64,000 nt of DNA from RH-AL1 sp964244495 (GCA_964244495.1 CAXTIU010000013.1:34636-98635), one strand, 5' to 3'. Positions 18,869 to 28,383 are shown, counted from the first letter of the stretch. Notes: generated from the letters alone by a model not told the origin. A program made the numbers and translations.

Positions 18869-19666
18869 TCAGAACGTCAGCACCATCCCGTCGAAGGCTG
18901 GCACGATCCCCGCCGGCAGGCGCGCCGCCAAGGCCTCGAGGTCCATGTCGGTATGCAGGTTCGTCAGCACCGCACGGCGCGGTGTCAGCCGCGCGATCCA
19001 ATCGAGGGTTTCGTCCAGCGAGAAGTGGCTGGGGTGCGGCGCGTAGCGGAGGGCGTCGACGATCCACAGGTCGAGGCCTTGAAGATGATGGACGCTGGTC
19101 TCCGGGATGGCGTTAAGGTCCGGCGTGTAGGCGAAGGCGCCGAACCGGTAGCCCAGGGCGTCGATCTCGCCGTGGTGCACCTTGAAGGGTACGGCCTCGA
19201 TCGCCCCGCCCGGCCCTTCCACGGAGATCGGCACGCCCGCGTGGACCCTGACCTCGTCGAGCAGCGGCGGGTACAGGCTGCCGGCCGGCGTCTCGAAGAT
19301 GTAGGCGAAGGCGCGGCGCACGACGGCGGAGGTCGCGCCATCCATGTGCATCGCGATGCGATGCCGGGACTTGATGACGAGGGGTCGGACGTCGTCGATC
19401 CCGTTGGTGTGATCGGCGTGCGGATGGGTCATGAGGATCGCGTCCAACCCCTCGACGCCGAGATCGAGAAGTTGCTCCCGCAGGTCCGGCGACGTGTCGA
19501 CGAGCACCCGCGTGCGGGCGCCGTCGTCGCCGATCCTGTCGACGCAGATCGAGCAGCGCCGCCGGCGATTGCGGGGGTTGGCCGGATCGCAGGCGCCCCA
19601 CCCCTGACCGACGCGCGGCACGCCGCCCGACGAGCCGCAACCGAGGATCGTGACGGCGTGGGTCAT
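18869..19666 (-). CDS. MBL-fold metallo-hydrolase, PhnP-like
   Basis: A 265-residue metallo-beta-lactamase-fold hydrolase. The metal-binding motif is THPHADH, with further ligands in the VHHGEI region and in TNLHTDMD. N-terminal GCGSSGGVPRVGQGWGACDP with several cysteines (SICVDR) is typical of the PhnP / phosphodiesterase-like subgroup found downstream of tatD in alphaproteobacteria. It probably hydrolyses a phosphodiester or cyclic phosphate, but the substrate is unknown. Last gene of the compact minus-strand block, 41 bases after tatD. Confidence 0.87.
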   Translation of the reverse strand: MTHAVTILGCGSSGGVPRVGQGWGACDPANPRNRRRRCSICVDRIGDDGARTRVLVDTSPDLREQLLDLGVEGLDAILMTHPHADHTNGIDDVRPLVIKSRHRIAMHMDGATSAVVRRAFAYIFETPAGSLYPPLLDEVRVHAGVPISVEGPGGAIEAVPFKVHHGEIDALGYRFGAFAYTPDLNAIPETSVHHLQGLDLWIVDALRYAPHPSHFSLDETLDWIARLTPRRAVLTNLHTDMDLEALAARLPAGIVPAFDGMVLTF

Positions 19667-19707
19667 GGCACGCGCTCCGTCATGGCAGGACGCCGCTCAT
19701 GGACAGC

Positions 19708-20517
19708 TCATGGGTCGTCGTGGCTCGCGGGAGCGACATCGGGCGCCGCCATCTTCCTGAACAGACGAAGCGCGTTGGCGCTCGTCGCCGCCGCCATCTC
19801 GTCGTAGCTCACACCTTTGACGCTCGCCAGCACGCCGGCGGTGTGGACGACGAGAGCCGGCTCGTTGCGCGTGCCGCGGCGGGGTTCCGGCGCCAGGAAG
19901 GGCGCGTCGGTCTCGACCAGCAGCCGATCGAGGGGCACCGTGGCGGCGATCGCGCGCAAGGCGTCGGATTTCTTGAACGTGAGCACGCCCGAGAACGAGA
20001 TCGACAGGCCGAGGTCGAGCACGGTGCGGGCGAGGTCCGGGCCCGCCGTGAAGCAGTGGAGCAGGGCGTCGAACCGGCCCTCCCCCATCGCGGCGGTGAG
20101 GATGGCGGCCGTGTCGGCGTCGGCGTCGCGCGTGTGGATCACCAGGGGCAGGCCGCTCTCGCGCGCGGCGGCGACGTGGGTGCGGAACACGCGGGCGGCG
20201 AGCGCGCGCGGCGCCCGATCGTAATGGTAGTCGAGCCCCGCCTCGCCGATGCCGACGCATTTCTCGTGGGCGGCGAGGGCGACCAGTCGCGCGACGGAGG
20301 CTTCGGGCTCGCAATGCGCCTGGTGGGGGTGCGTGCCGACCGTGAAGTACACGTCGTCGTAGGCGTCCGCGACGCGCCTCACCTCGTCGTAGCGCTCGAC
20401 CCGCGTCGAGATCGTCACGATCCGCTTCACGCCCGCCTCGCGCGCCCGCGCGACGACGGCGTCCCTCTCGGGCTCGAATTCGGCGAAGTCGAGGTGGCAA
20501 TGGCTGTCGATGATCAT
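19708..20517 (-). CDS. tatD: TatD-family metal-dependent hydrolase / DNase
   Basis: A TIM-barrel amidohydrolase-type nuclease of 269 residues. All metal ligands are visible: DSHCHLDF (HxH), GEAGLDY (Glu), VIHTRDA (His), LLHCFTAG (His) and ETDAPFLAPEP (Asp). Such proteins have Mg-dependent 3'-5' exonuclease or deoxyribonuclease activity in DNA quality control. The ATG overlaps the metG stop codon by four bases, so it is translated after metG, the usual gene pair in this group. Confidence 0.93.
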   Translation of the reverse strand: MIIDSHCHLDFAEFEPERDAVVARAREAGVKRIVTISTRVERYDEVRRVADAYDDVYFTVGTHPHQAHCEPEASVARLVALAAHEKCVGIGEAGLDYHYDRAPRALAARVFRTHVAAARESGLPLVIHTRDADADTAAILTAAMGEGRFDALLHCFTAGPDLARTVLDLGLSISFSGVLTFKKSDALRAIAATVPLDRLLVETDAPFLAPEPRRGTRNEPALVVHTAGVLASVKGVSYDEMAAATSANALRLFRKMAAPDVAPASHDDP

Positions 20518-22064
20518 GCCTCGCCCTTCCCCAGGTACCGGGGGAAGACGGGGGCGGGCGGCGGCAGGGCCGCACCCACGGGGAGCCCGGGCGACGCGCC
20601 GATGGTGGCGACGCGTCGATCCCCCCGAGGGATGGCGAGCGCGTCCAGCATCCGCGCCATCGCCGTCGGCATGAAAGGCTGGGCGAGGATGGCGACGACG
20701 CGCACGACCTCCGCCGCGACGAACAGGACGGTCGCCATCCGCTCGGGATCAGTCTTCTTCAGCGCCCAAGGCTCCGCGCCGGCGAAGTACCGGTCGGCGT
20801 CGGCGACGACGCGCCAGATCTCGCCGAGCGCGAGGTGGGGCGCGAACGCGTCCATCGCCCCGCGCACCGCGGCGGGCAGGGCACGGGCGCCGCGCAGCAG
20901 CGCCTCGTCCGCGTCCGTGAAGGCACCGGGCCGCGGCACCCTGCCCTCGCAGTTGGACGCGATCATCTTCAGCGAGCGCTGCGCCAGGTTGCCGAGACCG
21001 TTGGCGAGGTCGGCGTTGATGCGGGCCACGATCGCCTCGTGCGAGTAGCTGCCGTCCTGGCCGAACGGTATCTCGCGCAGCAGGAAATAGCGCAGCGGAT
21101 CGGCGCCGTAGGCCTCCACCAGGGTCGTCGGGCTGACGACGTTGCCGGTGGACTTCCCCATCTTCTCCCCCCGGTTGAAGAGGAAGCCGTGGACCACGAT
21201 CTGCTTGGGCAACGGGAGCTTGGCGGACATCAGGAACGCTGGCCAGAAGATCGCGTGGAAGCGCGTGATGTCCTTGCCGATCAGGTGGACGTCGGCCGGC
21301 CAGAACCGCGCGAGCGGCGACGCCTCGTCCGGCCAGCCGGTGCCGGTCAGGTAGTTCGTCAGCGCATCGACCCAGACGTACATGACGTGGGCGGGATCGC
21401 CCGGCACGGCGATGCCCCAATCGAAGGTCGAGCGACTGATCGACAGGTCGTTGAGGCCCCGCTCGCAGAAGGCGACGACCTCGTTGCGATAGTTTTCAGG
21501 CACGACGAACCCGGGGTGCGCTCGATAATGGGCGAGCAGCCGACCCGCGTAGGCGGACAGCTTGAAGTAGTAGCTCTCCTCCTCCACCCACTCGACCGGC
21601 GCCCCGCCCGGCGCGCGCTTCGTCCCATCGGGGGCGGTCGTGAGTTCGGCCTCGTCGAAGAAGGCCTCGTCCCGGACGGAGTACCAACCGGGATACTTCG
21701 AGAGGTAGATGTCGCCCGCCTCGCGCATGCGCTCCCAGATGGCTCGCGAGGCGCGATGGTGGCGCGGCTGCGTGGTGCGGACGCGTTCGCTCACGTCCGC
21801 CTCGACGAGGTCGGCCATCGCGGCGAACTCGGCCGCCGTCCGATCGGCGAGCGCCTGCGGGCTCAAGCCCTGCCTCGCCGCCGCTTGCTGCATCTTCTGA
21901 CCGTGCTCGTCCATGCTGGAGACGAGAAAGCATTCCGAGCCGTCGATCGCCTTGAATCGTGCGAAGGCGTCGGCGGCGATCAACTCGTAGGCATGGCCGA
22001 TGTGGGGAGACCCGTTCGCGTAGGGCGCGGCGGTCGATATCGAGAAGGTGGGGCTGCTGGACAT
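20514..22064 (-). CDS. metG: Methionyl-tRNA synthetase
   Basis: Charges tRNA-Met. The HIGH motif is GSPHIGHAYELIAADAF, the WVDALTNYLTGTGWP region and NRGEKMGKSTGNVV (KMSKS loop, with Gly in place of the first Ser, a known variant) follow, and the anticodon-binding helical domain contains the LANGLGNLAQRSLKMI stretch. 516 residues without the zinc-knuckle cysteines or the C-terminal dimerisation domain, as in other alphaproteobacterial enzymes. It sits between holB and tatD in a conserved order. Confidence 0.95.
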   Translation of the reverse strand: MSSSPTFSISTAAPYANGSPHIGHAYELIAADAFARFKAIDGSECFLVSSMDEHGQKMQQAAARQGLSPQALADRTAAEFAAMADLVEADVSERVRTTQPRHHRASRAIWERMREAGDIYLSKYPGWYSVRDEAFFDEAELTTAPDGTKRAPGGAPVEWVEEESYYFKLSAYAGRLLAHYRAHPGFVVPENYRNEVVAFCERGLNDLSISRSTFDWGIAVPGDPAHVMYVWVDALTNYLTGTGWPDEASPLARFWPADVHLIGKDITRFHAIFWPAFLMSAKLPLPKQIVVHGFLFNRGEKMGKSTGNVVSPTTLVEAYGADPLRYFLLREIPFGQDGSYSHEAIVARINADLANGLGNLAQRSLKMIASNCEGRVPRPGAFTDADEALLRGARALPAAVRGAMDAFAPHLALGEIWRVVADADRYFAGAEPWALKKTDPERMATVLFVAAEVVRVVAILAQPFMPTAMARMLDALAIPRGDRRVATIGASPGLPVGAALPPPAPVFPRYLGKGEA

Positions 22065-22165
22065 GCTCGCTCAACGGGCTCGATCACAAGGCTCGATCGA
22101 GGCACGGCCCGATCGATGGTCGGAGGACGCGACCCGGCGACCGCTCGAAGCGCGAGCCCCGCCAT

Positions 22166-23260
22166 TCAGGGCGACGAGCAGCGCACCGCCGCCGCCAGGT
22201 CGGAGAAGACGGTCAGCAGCAAGGGGCGCCTGTCAAGGTTGAGGGCATCCGTTTCACGCGCGTCGGCCGCGATCTTCTCCCATACCTCGGCGAACGGGGC
22301 AAGGCGGGCCGGCGCCACCAATCCCACCCCCCCGCCCGGGTCGCGCACGTGGTGCGCCAGCCAGCGGAACACGCCGGACATGACCGTCTGATAGGCAACT
22401 TCGCCGTCGCGTCCAGCGAGCCGGTCGGCGAGCTTGTGGACCTCGCGCCAGTCGATCGCCGGCAGCGCGTCGAGCAGGCGGGCGAGCGAGGCGTCGAGCC
22501 CGCCCCCTGCCCCGTCGTCGCCGTGGGCGAGAGAGCGAAGCGCTTCGTGAACGGACCCGTCCGCCCGCCCGGCCGCATCGGCGACGGCGGTCGCGGGCAT
22601 GTCGGACCACGGCGGTCCGAGCGTGCCGATCACCGCTTCGATCTCCCGTCGGTCGAGCGGCGACAGCCGCATCAGGCGGGTGCGCGAGCGGATCGTCGGC
22701 AGCAAGAGACCCGGCCGGTGCGCGACCAGGAGGAACAACGCCTTGGCCGGCGGCTCCTCGATCAGCTTGAGGAGGGCGTTGGCGCTGGAGCGGTTGAGAT
22801 CCTCGGCGCTGTCGACGATGCAGATCCGCCATCCCCCCGCCCCGGCCGCGCGCTGGAACAGGCCGATCGCGCGCCTGACATCGTCGGCGCGGATGTCGAC
22901 GTAGAAGCGCTTCGTCTTCTCGTTGACCGCGCGGCGAAGCAGGCTGACGTCGGGGTGGGACAGCGACGCGATCTGCGCGGCGACCGACGCGCGGGATGGC
23001 ACCGACAGGTCGCGCGCCTGCCGGACGGCGTCCGCGCGCGGATCGGGATGGGCGAGGATGAAGCGGGCGAGACGCCACGCGAGCGTAGCCTTGCCAATGC
23101 CGGCCGGACCACCGAGGACGATGGCATGCGGTAATCGGTCATCGCGATAGGCATTCAGCAGAGCGATTTCATGATCGCCATGTCCGATGAGCCAGCTCGT
23201 CGTTCGCGGATGAGGTGTGTCCGCCACTCGGTCGGCCTCGTCGTCGGGGTGGTCGTTCAA
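22166..23260 (-). CDS. holB: DNA polymerase III subunit delta'
   Basis: Clamp-loader subunit. It has the AAA+ Walker A region VLGGPAGIGKATLAWRLARF near residue 48, Walker B-like ICIVDSAEDLNRSSANALLK and the sensor stretch LLPTIRSRTRLMRLSPL (SRC-type motif with Arg-Thr). The zinc-binding cysteines of E. coli delta' are absent, as usual in alphaproteobacteria. The initiation codon is TTG at 23260, with AAGGAG seven bases upstream. 364 residues. It is located between tmk and metG. Confidence 0.93.
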   Translation of the reverse strand: MNDHPDDEADRVADTPHPRTTSWLIGHGDHEIALLNAYRDDRLPHAIVLGGPAGIGKATLAWRLARFILAHPDPRADAVRQARDLSVPSRASVAAQIASLSHPDVSLLRRAVNEKTKRFYVDIRADDVRRAIGLFQRAAGAGGWRICIVDSAEDLNRSSANALLKLIEEPPAKALFLLVAHRPGLLLPTIRSRTRLMRLSPLDRREIEAVIGTLGPPWSDMPATAVADAAGRADGSVHEALRSLAHGDDGAGGGLDASLARLLDALPAIDWREVHKLADRLAGRDGEVAYQTVMSGVFRWLAHHVRDPGGGVGLVAPARLAPFAEVWEKIAADARETDALNLDRRPLLLTVFSDLAAAVRCSSP

Positions 23261-23392
23261 GCGGAATCTCCTTGGCGTCCGCGGTCACGCGAGCGTCCGG
23301 TGCGCAACGTGACCAGCAGCGAGGGCATCGACGCGATGACCAGGAGTCGCTACCGACTTACGGTATTGATACCTGAGCCGTTATCGGCATCA

Positions 23393-24070
23393 TTACCTGT
23401 AGAGCAGTCGGTGCGTCACCGTGTCCCAGATCGCCTGCTCGACGTCGGCGGGCGTCGCGGTCGCGTCGACGACGACGCAGCGTTCGGGTTCGGCGGCTGC
23501 GATGGCCAGGAAGCTTTCGCGCAGGCGCTCGTGGAAGCCGAGCGCCTGCCGCTCGAAGCGATCGGGCGCGCGGATGTCGAGCCCGACCCGCCGGGCACCC
23601 CGGCGACGCGATGCCGCGCGCGCGAGCCCGACTTCGGCCGGCACGTCCAAGACCAGGGTGAGCGCGGGCTTCAGGCCGGCGAGGGCCACGCGCTCCAGCG
23701 CGCCCAGGAACGATGGCTCGACCGCGCCCGGCCCGCCCTGGTAGGCGCGGGTCGAGTCATGGAAGCGATCGGACACGACCCACCGACCGCACGCGAGCGC
23801 CGGCCGGATTGTGACGTCGAGGTGGTCGATGCGGGCGGCGGCGAAGAGCAGCGCCTCGGCTTTCGGTCCGAGCCTCTCGAAGGCACCGTCGAGCAGGGCG
23901 GTGCGGATCGTCTCCGCGTGCGGCGAACCGCCGGGCTCGCGCGTCGCGAGAGCGTCGAGGCCGGCCGCCCGCAACCGGGCGACGAGGGCTTTGGCCTGGG
24001 TCGACTTGCCCCCGCCCTCCCCGCCTTCCACGGTGATCAGGCAACCGGGCGTCACGGCCGTCCCGCTCAT
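23393..24070 (-). CDS. tmk: Thymidylate kinase
   Basis: Phosphorylates dTMP to dTDP. The P-loop is EGGEGGGKSTQ, followed by REPGGSPHAETIR, the substrate motif DRFHDSTRAYQG, VLDVPAEVGLARA and a LID region with RAPDRFERQ. 225 residues. The start codon overlaps the stop of the upstream dacA-like gene by four bases (ATGA), so the two are translationally coupled. Confidence 0.94.
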   Translation of the reverse strand: MSGTAVTPGCLITVEGGEGGGKSTQAKALVARLRAAGLDALATREPGGSPHAETIRTALLDGAFERLGPKAEALLFAAARIDHLDVTIRPALACGRWVVSDRFHDSTRAYQGGPGAVEPSFLGALERVALAGLKPALTLVLDVPAEVGLARAASRRRGARRVGLDIRAPDRFERQALGFHERLRESFLAIAAAEPERCVVVDATATPADVEQAIWDTVTHRLLYR

Positions 24071-25260
24071 GAGCGGAGCACGTATTTTCTGAACAGGTCG
24101 GCGACGTATTCGAGTCCGGCGTCGAAGGCCCGCTTGTGCAGCGCACCGACCGGCACGTCGGCGGCGGTGCGCAGCGGGACGCCGAGCACCTCCCTGTCGC
24201 CGCTATACAGTTTCAGGCTGGCCACGTCCTGCCCGGCCCGCACCGGCGCCATCAGCGGGCCGGTGTAGACGATCTTCGCCACGAGCTTCTCGCTGCCATC
24301 GCGCGCGACGAGCACCTTGACGTCCCGCGTCGCGACGAGCGGCACCAGACGGCTCTCGCCGCCGTAGACCTGGGCGGAGCCGACGACCGCGCCGGCGGCG
24401 TAGAGCCTGCGCGTTTCGAAGGCGCGGAAACCCCATTGGAGGATCTTGCGCGCCTCCTCCGCGCGCTCCTTGGCGGAGGCGGCTCCGTAGATCGCGATGA
24501 CGAGGCGTTCGTCACCCTGCACCGCCGACCCGACGATGGCGTAGCCGCTGTTGTCGATGTTGCCGGTCGTCAGGCCGTCGGCGCCGATGTCCATGCCGAG
24601 CAGGGGGTTGCGGTTGGGCTGCTTGATCTTGTTCCACAGGAAGTCGCGTTGATCGTAGATCTTGTACAGGTCGGGGTAGGCCTGGATCAGGTCGTCGGCG
24701 AGCAGTGCCATCTGTCGCGGGGTGACCTTCTGGTCAGGGTTCGCGTCGCCCCACGCGTTGGTGAAGGTCAGGCGGTCGAGGCCGAGTTCGCGGGCGTGCT
24801 TGATCATCTGCGTCGCGAACGCGCCCTGCGAGCCGGCGACCCCCTCCGCCAGCACGATCGCGGCGTCGTTGGCGGAATCGACGATGAGGCCACGCAGCAG
24901 GTCGTCGACGGAGATCTGGCTCTTCAGCTTGGCGAACATGGTCGAGCCGCGCGAGGGCGCCCCACCTTGCCGCCACGCCGTCTCGCTGACGGTGAATTGC
25001 TGGTCGAGCTTCAGCTTGCCGTCCTTGATCAGCGAGAAGACGATGTCGGCGGTCATGATCTTGGCGGTGGCCGCCGGCGTCACGATGTCGTCGGCCCCCC
25101 GCTCGAACAGCACGGTGCGCGTTTCCGCGTCCATCAGGATGACGTGGTTGAGGCTGGTCTGGAGCGGTTCGGCCCGCGTCGGCGCGGTCGCGCTCAGGCA
25201 TAGGGCCAAGCATCCCAGGGACGTCGCGGGGACCGAGCGGCGCGAAGCGGACTGGCGCAA
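24067..25260 (-). CDS. D-alanyl-D-alanine carboxypeptidase family protein with altered active site
   Basis: A PBP5/DacA-type (peptidase S11) protein of 397 residues with signal peptide (SLGCLALCLSATAPTRA) and the C-terminal PBP5 beta domain. Active enzymes have SxxK, SxN and KTG motifs. Here the first reads PAATAK, with Ala at position 64 where the nucleophilic Ser belongs (Lys67 kept); SAN at 129-131 is intact; the third reads LTTG, with Thr231 in place of Lys. Such a protein should not cleave or bind beta-lactams covalently, so it may be a structural or regulatory pseudoenzyme in the periplasm. The start is a TTG at 25260 with GAGGAGG five bases upstream; an ATG at 25332 lacks a binding site. 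It lies between rlpA and tmk. Confidence 0.88.
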   Translation of the reverse strand: MRQSASRRSVPATSLGCLALCLSATAPTRAEPLQTSLNHVILMDAETRTVLFERGADDIVTPAATAKIMTADIVFSLIKDGKLKLDQQFTVSETAWRQGGAPSRGSTMFAKLKSQISVDDLLRGLIVDSANDAAIVLAEGVAGSQGAFATQMIKHARELGLDRLTFTNAWGDANPDQKVTPRQMALLADDLIQAYPDLYKIYDQRDFLWNKIKQPNRNPLLGMDIGADGLTTGNIDNSGYAIVGSAVQGDERLVIAIYGAASAKERAEEARKILQWGFRAFETRRLYAAGAVVGSAQVYGGESRLVPLVATRDVKVLVARDGSEKLVAKIVYTGPLMAPVRAGQDVASLKLYSGDREVLGVPLRTAADVPVGALHKRAFDAGLEYVADLFRKYVLRS

Positions 25261-25441
25261 AGGGACCTCCTCTCGAAACACCGGATCAAGCGAGGCCGCC
25301 TCGTTCCACGCTCGTGGGGCGTGGATGGACATGAAGCGCGGAGGCGCCTATCGGCCGGCACGATCCTTTACCTGCATCATACCCGAGGCGTCGCATACCC
25401 CCTGGCGTCCCAGGCTCGTCCAAGTTGCCCGCGTCACCGGG

Positions 25442-26707
25442 TCAATCCGCGCGGGAGGCCGTCAAGCGCAGCCCGGCCTGCCGGACGCGACGCTGATCCT
25501 GCCCTCCGCGCCCGCCGCCGCGCGCGAGCCGCGCCTCGACCGGGCGCAGGGGCGGCAGCGCCACGCCCTGCCCCGACCGAGGCGTCGGGCGGCCGTACGG
25601 GTCCGGTCCGGCGCGGCGGGAACCCTCCCGACCCGTACGAGTCGGGTCCGGCGTCCGCTCGTTCGTCGCGACCCGCGACGGGCGAGTCCCCCCGGCGGCG
25701 CGGGCGCCGCTCCGGCTTCCCTCGATCAGTCGGGCGAGTTCCGCGTGCGGGTCCGGGACCGCGCGCCGGGCGCCGGCGATCACCGGGCTGTCGCGTCCGT
25801 CCCTCGCACGCCGCGGCCAAGACGCCTGGCGGTGGCCGCCATCGACGCGAGGCGCGTCCGCGCGCGCGGGCTCGGTCGGCGCACGGGACGCGAGCGGCGT
25901 CCGGGCTGCGTCGTCGTCGGCCTCAATCGGCGCAAGGCGCGGCGGCACGCCGCGCGTTTCGGCGCGGTCGGAAGCGCGCGAGGCGACGCGCGCCGGCGGC
26001 GCGGCCTCGGCCACCTCCGTTCCCGGCTCGCCCGGCCATTGCGCCGGGGCGTCGACCCGCAACGTCGCGAGCAGCTTGGCGTCGTCGGACCCGGCGAGGC
26101 TCGCGCGGGCGATGTATTCCACCTTGACCTTCGCCGTTCCCGTGCGCTTGAAGTCGAGCGCCTGCGCGACGCCGCCGGACACGTCCATGATCCTGTTGGA
26201 CGCGTAGGGGCCGCGGTCGTTGACGCGGACGATCATCGACGTGTTGTTGCGCAGGTTGGTCACGCGCGCGTAGCTCGGCAGGGGCAAGGTCGGGTGCGCC
26301 GCCGTGAAGCCGTCGCGATCGTAGATCTCGCCATTGGCGGTCAACCGACCGTGGAACGCGTCGCCGTACCACGACGCGTTGCCGACCTGCACGACGTGCC
26401 GCTCGCTGGGATAATAGGTCTGGCCAGCGACCGTGTAAGGCTTGCCCACGAGGTACTGGCCGCCGCCGTGCGGTACCGGCTGGCCGTCGGCCACGACGCG
26501 GCGGCTGATCGGCCCGTATTTCGAGGATGGGAAATATTCCTTGCCGTGGGACGCCGCCGCCAGTTGCTGCGGCTGCTGGGCGCAGCCGGCGAAGCCGAAG
26601 GCCGCCACCGCGCCGAGGCCGAGCAGGAGCGCGGAACGGCCGCGGCGGAGCGAGGCGAAAACGGCGGGTACGGGCCCCGAAGACCAGGACAGGCGTGGGA
26701 GAGACAC
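25442..26707 (-). CDS. rlpA: RlpA-family septal-ring lytic transglycosylase, lipoprotein
   Basis: A 421-residue outer-membrane-type lipoprotein. The signal peptide ends in a lipobox (FAGC, then AQQP). The double-psi beta-barrel domain contains VQVGNASWYGDAFHGRLTAN, GEIYDRDGFTAAHPTLPLPS and VRVNDRGPYASNRIMDVSGG, with the catalytic Glu, His and Asp region intact. The C-terminal 200 residues are Arg/Ala/Pro/Asp-rich low complexity and no SPOR domain is recognisable. The likely start is the GTG at 26707 with GAGGTG six bases upstream; it removes 17 residues of the longest open frame. First gene of the minus-strand block. Confidence 0.85.
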   Translation of the reverse strand: MSLPRLSWSSGPVPAVFASLRRGRSALLLGLGAVAAFGFAGCAQQPQQLAAASHGKEYFPSSKYGPISRRVVADGQPVPHGGGQYLVGKPYTVAGQTYYPSERHVVQVGNASWYGDAFHGRLTANGEIYDRDGFTAAHPTLPLPSYARVTNLRNNTSMIVRVNDRGPYASNRIMDVSGGVAQALDFKRTGTAKVKVEYIARASLAGSDDAKLLATLRVDAPAQWPGEPGTEVAEAAPPARVASRASDRAETRGVPPRLAPIEADDDAARTPLASRAPTEPARADAPRVDGGHRQASWPRRARDGRDSPVIAGARRAVPDPHAELARLIEGSRSGARAAGGTRPSRVATNERTPDPTRTGREGSRRAGPDPYGRPTPRSGQGVALPPLRPVEARLARGGGRGGQDQRRVRQAGLRLTASRAD

Positions 26708-27117
26708 GAAGTGCACCTCGGGGATCAACGGCACTTGACCGTGTCGCTTCCACACCACGCTGCCACGGAGGCGCTTGCCAAAGCCCTAATGGACCGTGTC
26801 CAGGATCGCTCGAAAGCGTCGCGTACCGAGCCTGGCGACCTGGGATGTCGCGCACGTGCAGGATGCCGAGCAATCGGCCGAGCAGGACGACCCGGCGGCC
26901 GCGCGAGAGCGTGATGACGGTCTTCGTAGGCGGGTCCGCGCCTTGAAAACACCCCATCCCCGTCGTTACCTCGGTGCGCGGGCATGGACTTTCGCGCTGG
27001 CGGCGTGTTCCTAGCCGGTACGGGCTCGGCGATGGTTCATCTGCCGGAGCGGTGGCGGTCGGGCGGCGCGGCCACGAGGGTCGTGGCGGCGGCCGCTGAA
27101 CGAGGCGACGATTAACC
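26708..27117. other. Intergenic region between rlpA and the KpsE-like genes
   Basis: About 410 bases between divergent genes. It must hold promoters for both directions. Minus-strand open frames here have no ribosome binding site and are not supported. TTAACCAT overlaps the start of the downstream gene (27113-27120). Confidence 0.45.
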
Positions 27118-28383
27118 ATGAGCGACGAAGGATTGACGCAGGCGCCGGCCGTTTTCTCGTCGAAGGAGCGGGCGGCGCTCGTCGCCAAGGCGTTGAGCGA
27201 GGCCGCGCGCAAGGCCCGGTTCTCGACGAAGCGGCGGCGCAGCCTGACGGCCAGCGGTTTTCGCGCCCGTCGCGGCGAGCGGTTGTTCAAGCTCCTCCGC
27301 ATTCTCAGTCTCGTCGTCATCGTCGTCGTACCGAGCCTGGCCGCGGCGGCCTACCTGTTTTTCATCGCCTCGGACCAGTACACCGCCGAGGCGCGCTTCA
27401 CCGTGCGCGGAGGAATGCCGCCCTCGATGGACTCGATCGGGACACTGACGGGAGCGCCCCCGGTCCTGATCGTCCAGGACACCCAAATCATCATGAACTA
27501 CCTGGTGAGCCGCGGGGTCGTCGAGGTGTTGGACAAGAGCGTCGGGCTCCAACACCTTTACCAGGATCGCGACGCGGATTTCTTCTCGCGGCTCGCGAAA
27601 AATCCTTCCATCGAGAAGACGGTGAAGTACTGGAAGCGCCACGTCGACCTGTCCGTGCAGGTGCCCTCCGGCATTGTCGTCATGATCGTCAAAGCCTTCT
27701 CGCCCGACGACGCCGTCAAGATCGCCAACGGCGCCCTGGCCGCGAGCGAAGCCCTCGTCAACGACATCAACGACAAGGTCCGCGAGGACGCCGTGTCCCT
27801 CGCCGCGACGGAACGTCAGCGCGCCCAGGACAATCTCGCGCGCGCACGCGCCGCCCTGGAGAGAGCGCGCAACGAGGAGGGCATCCTCAACGCCAACACC
27901 GCGTCGCTGGCGGTCAGCGAGCTGATGACCCAGGTGCAGGGTCAGCGGATCAAGATGCAGCAAGACTACGACGCGCAACGCCGCTTCGTTCGGGCCGACG
28001 CACCACAGTTGCGTAACCTGCAGACCCGGATCGACGCCGCCGACATCGAGGTGGCGAAACTTCAAGGCCAGATGACCCAGTCCAACACGGCCTCCGGCAA
28101 GGATACGACGCTGTCGGGCTCGATGTCGCGTTTGGACTACGCGTCGCTGGAGAACGTGATCGCCGAGAAGATCTATGCCGGATCGCTCGCCGCACTGGAG
28201 CACGCGCGGCTCGCGAGCGAGACCAAGCTCATGTACATCAACACCTTCGTGCAACCGGTCGCCGCGCAGGAGGCTTCTTACCCCAAGCGATCCCTCGACA
28301 TGCTGATCGTCGTCGCCGCGTGCCTGGCGACCTGGGGCGTGGTGCTCGGCCTGCTGACTTTGGTTCGCGGCAATCTCGGGTGA
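27118..28383 (+). CDS. Capsule export inner-membrane protein, KpsE/BexC/Wzz-like (paralogue 1)
   Basis: A polysaccharide co-polymerase-type protein of 421 residues. One membrane helix near residues 60-82 (LRILSLVVIVVVPSLAAAAYLFF) is followed by the Wzz-like DQYTAEARFTVRGG, a periplasmic coiled coil (about 215-340, with repeated QRAQDNLARARAALERARNE) and a second helix near 395-415 close to the C-terminus after the SYPKRSLDM motif. This is the BexC/CtrB/KpsE layout, in which the protein couples an ABC exporter to an outer-membrane channel. No kpsMT-type ABC genes are in the window. Followed after 76 bases by a paralogue. Confidence 0.82.
   Translation: MSDEGLTQAPAVFSSKERAALVAKALSEAARKARFSTKRRRSLTASGFRARRGERLFKLLRILSLVVIVVVPSLAAAAYLFFIASDQYTAEARFTVRGGMPPSMDSIGTLTGAPPVLIVQDTQIIMNYLVSRGVVEVLDKSVGLQHLYQDRDADFFSRLAKNPSIEKTVKYWKRHVDLSVQVPSGIVVMIVKAFSPDDAVKIANGALAASEALVNDINDKVREDAVSLAATERQRAQDNLARARAALERARNEEGILNANTASLAVSELMTQVQGQRIKMQQDYDAQRRFVRADAPQLRNLQTRIDAADIEVAKLQGQMTQSNTASGKDTTLSGSMSRLDYASLENVIAEKIYAGSLAALEHARLASETKLMYINTFVQPVAAQEASYPKRSLDMLIVVAACLATWGVVLGLLTLVRGNLG

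Noticed and set aside
20514..22064. KMSKS changed to KMGKS in MetG as another degenerate active site
   Set aside because: KMGKS is a known functional variant in methionyl-tRNA synthetases and all other motifs are intact.
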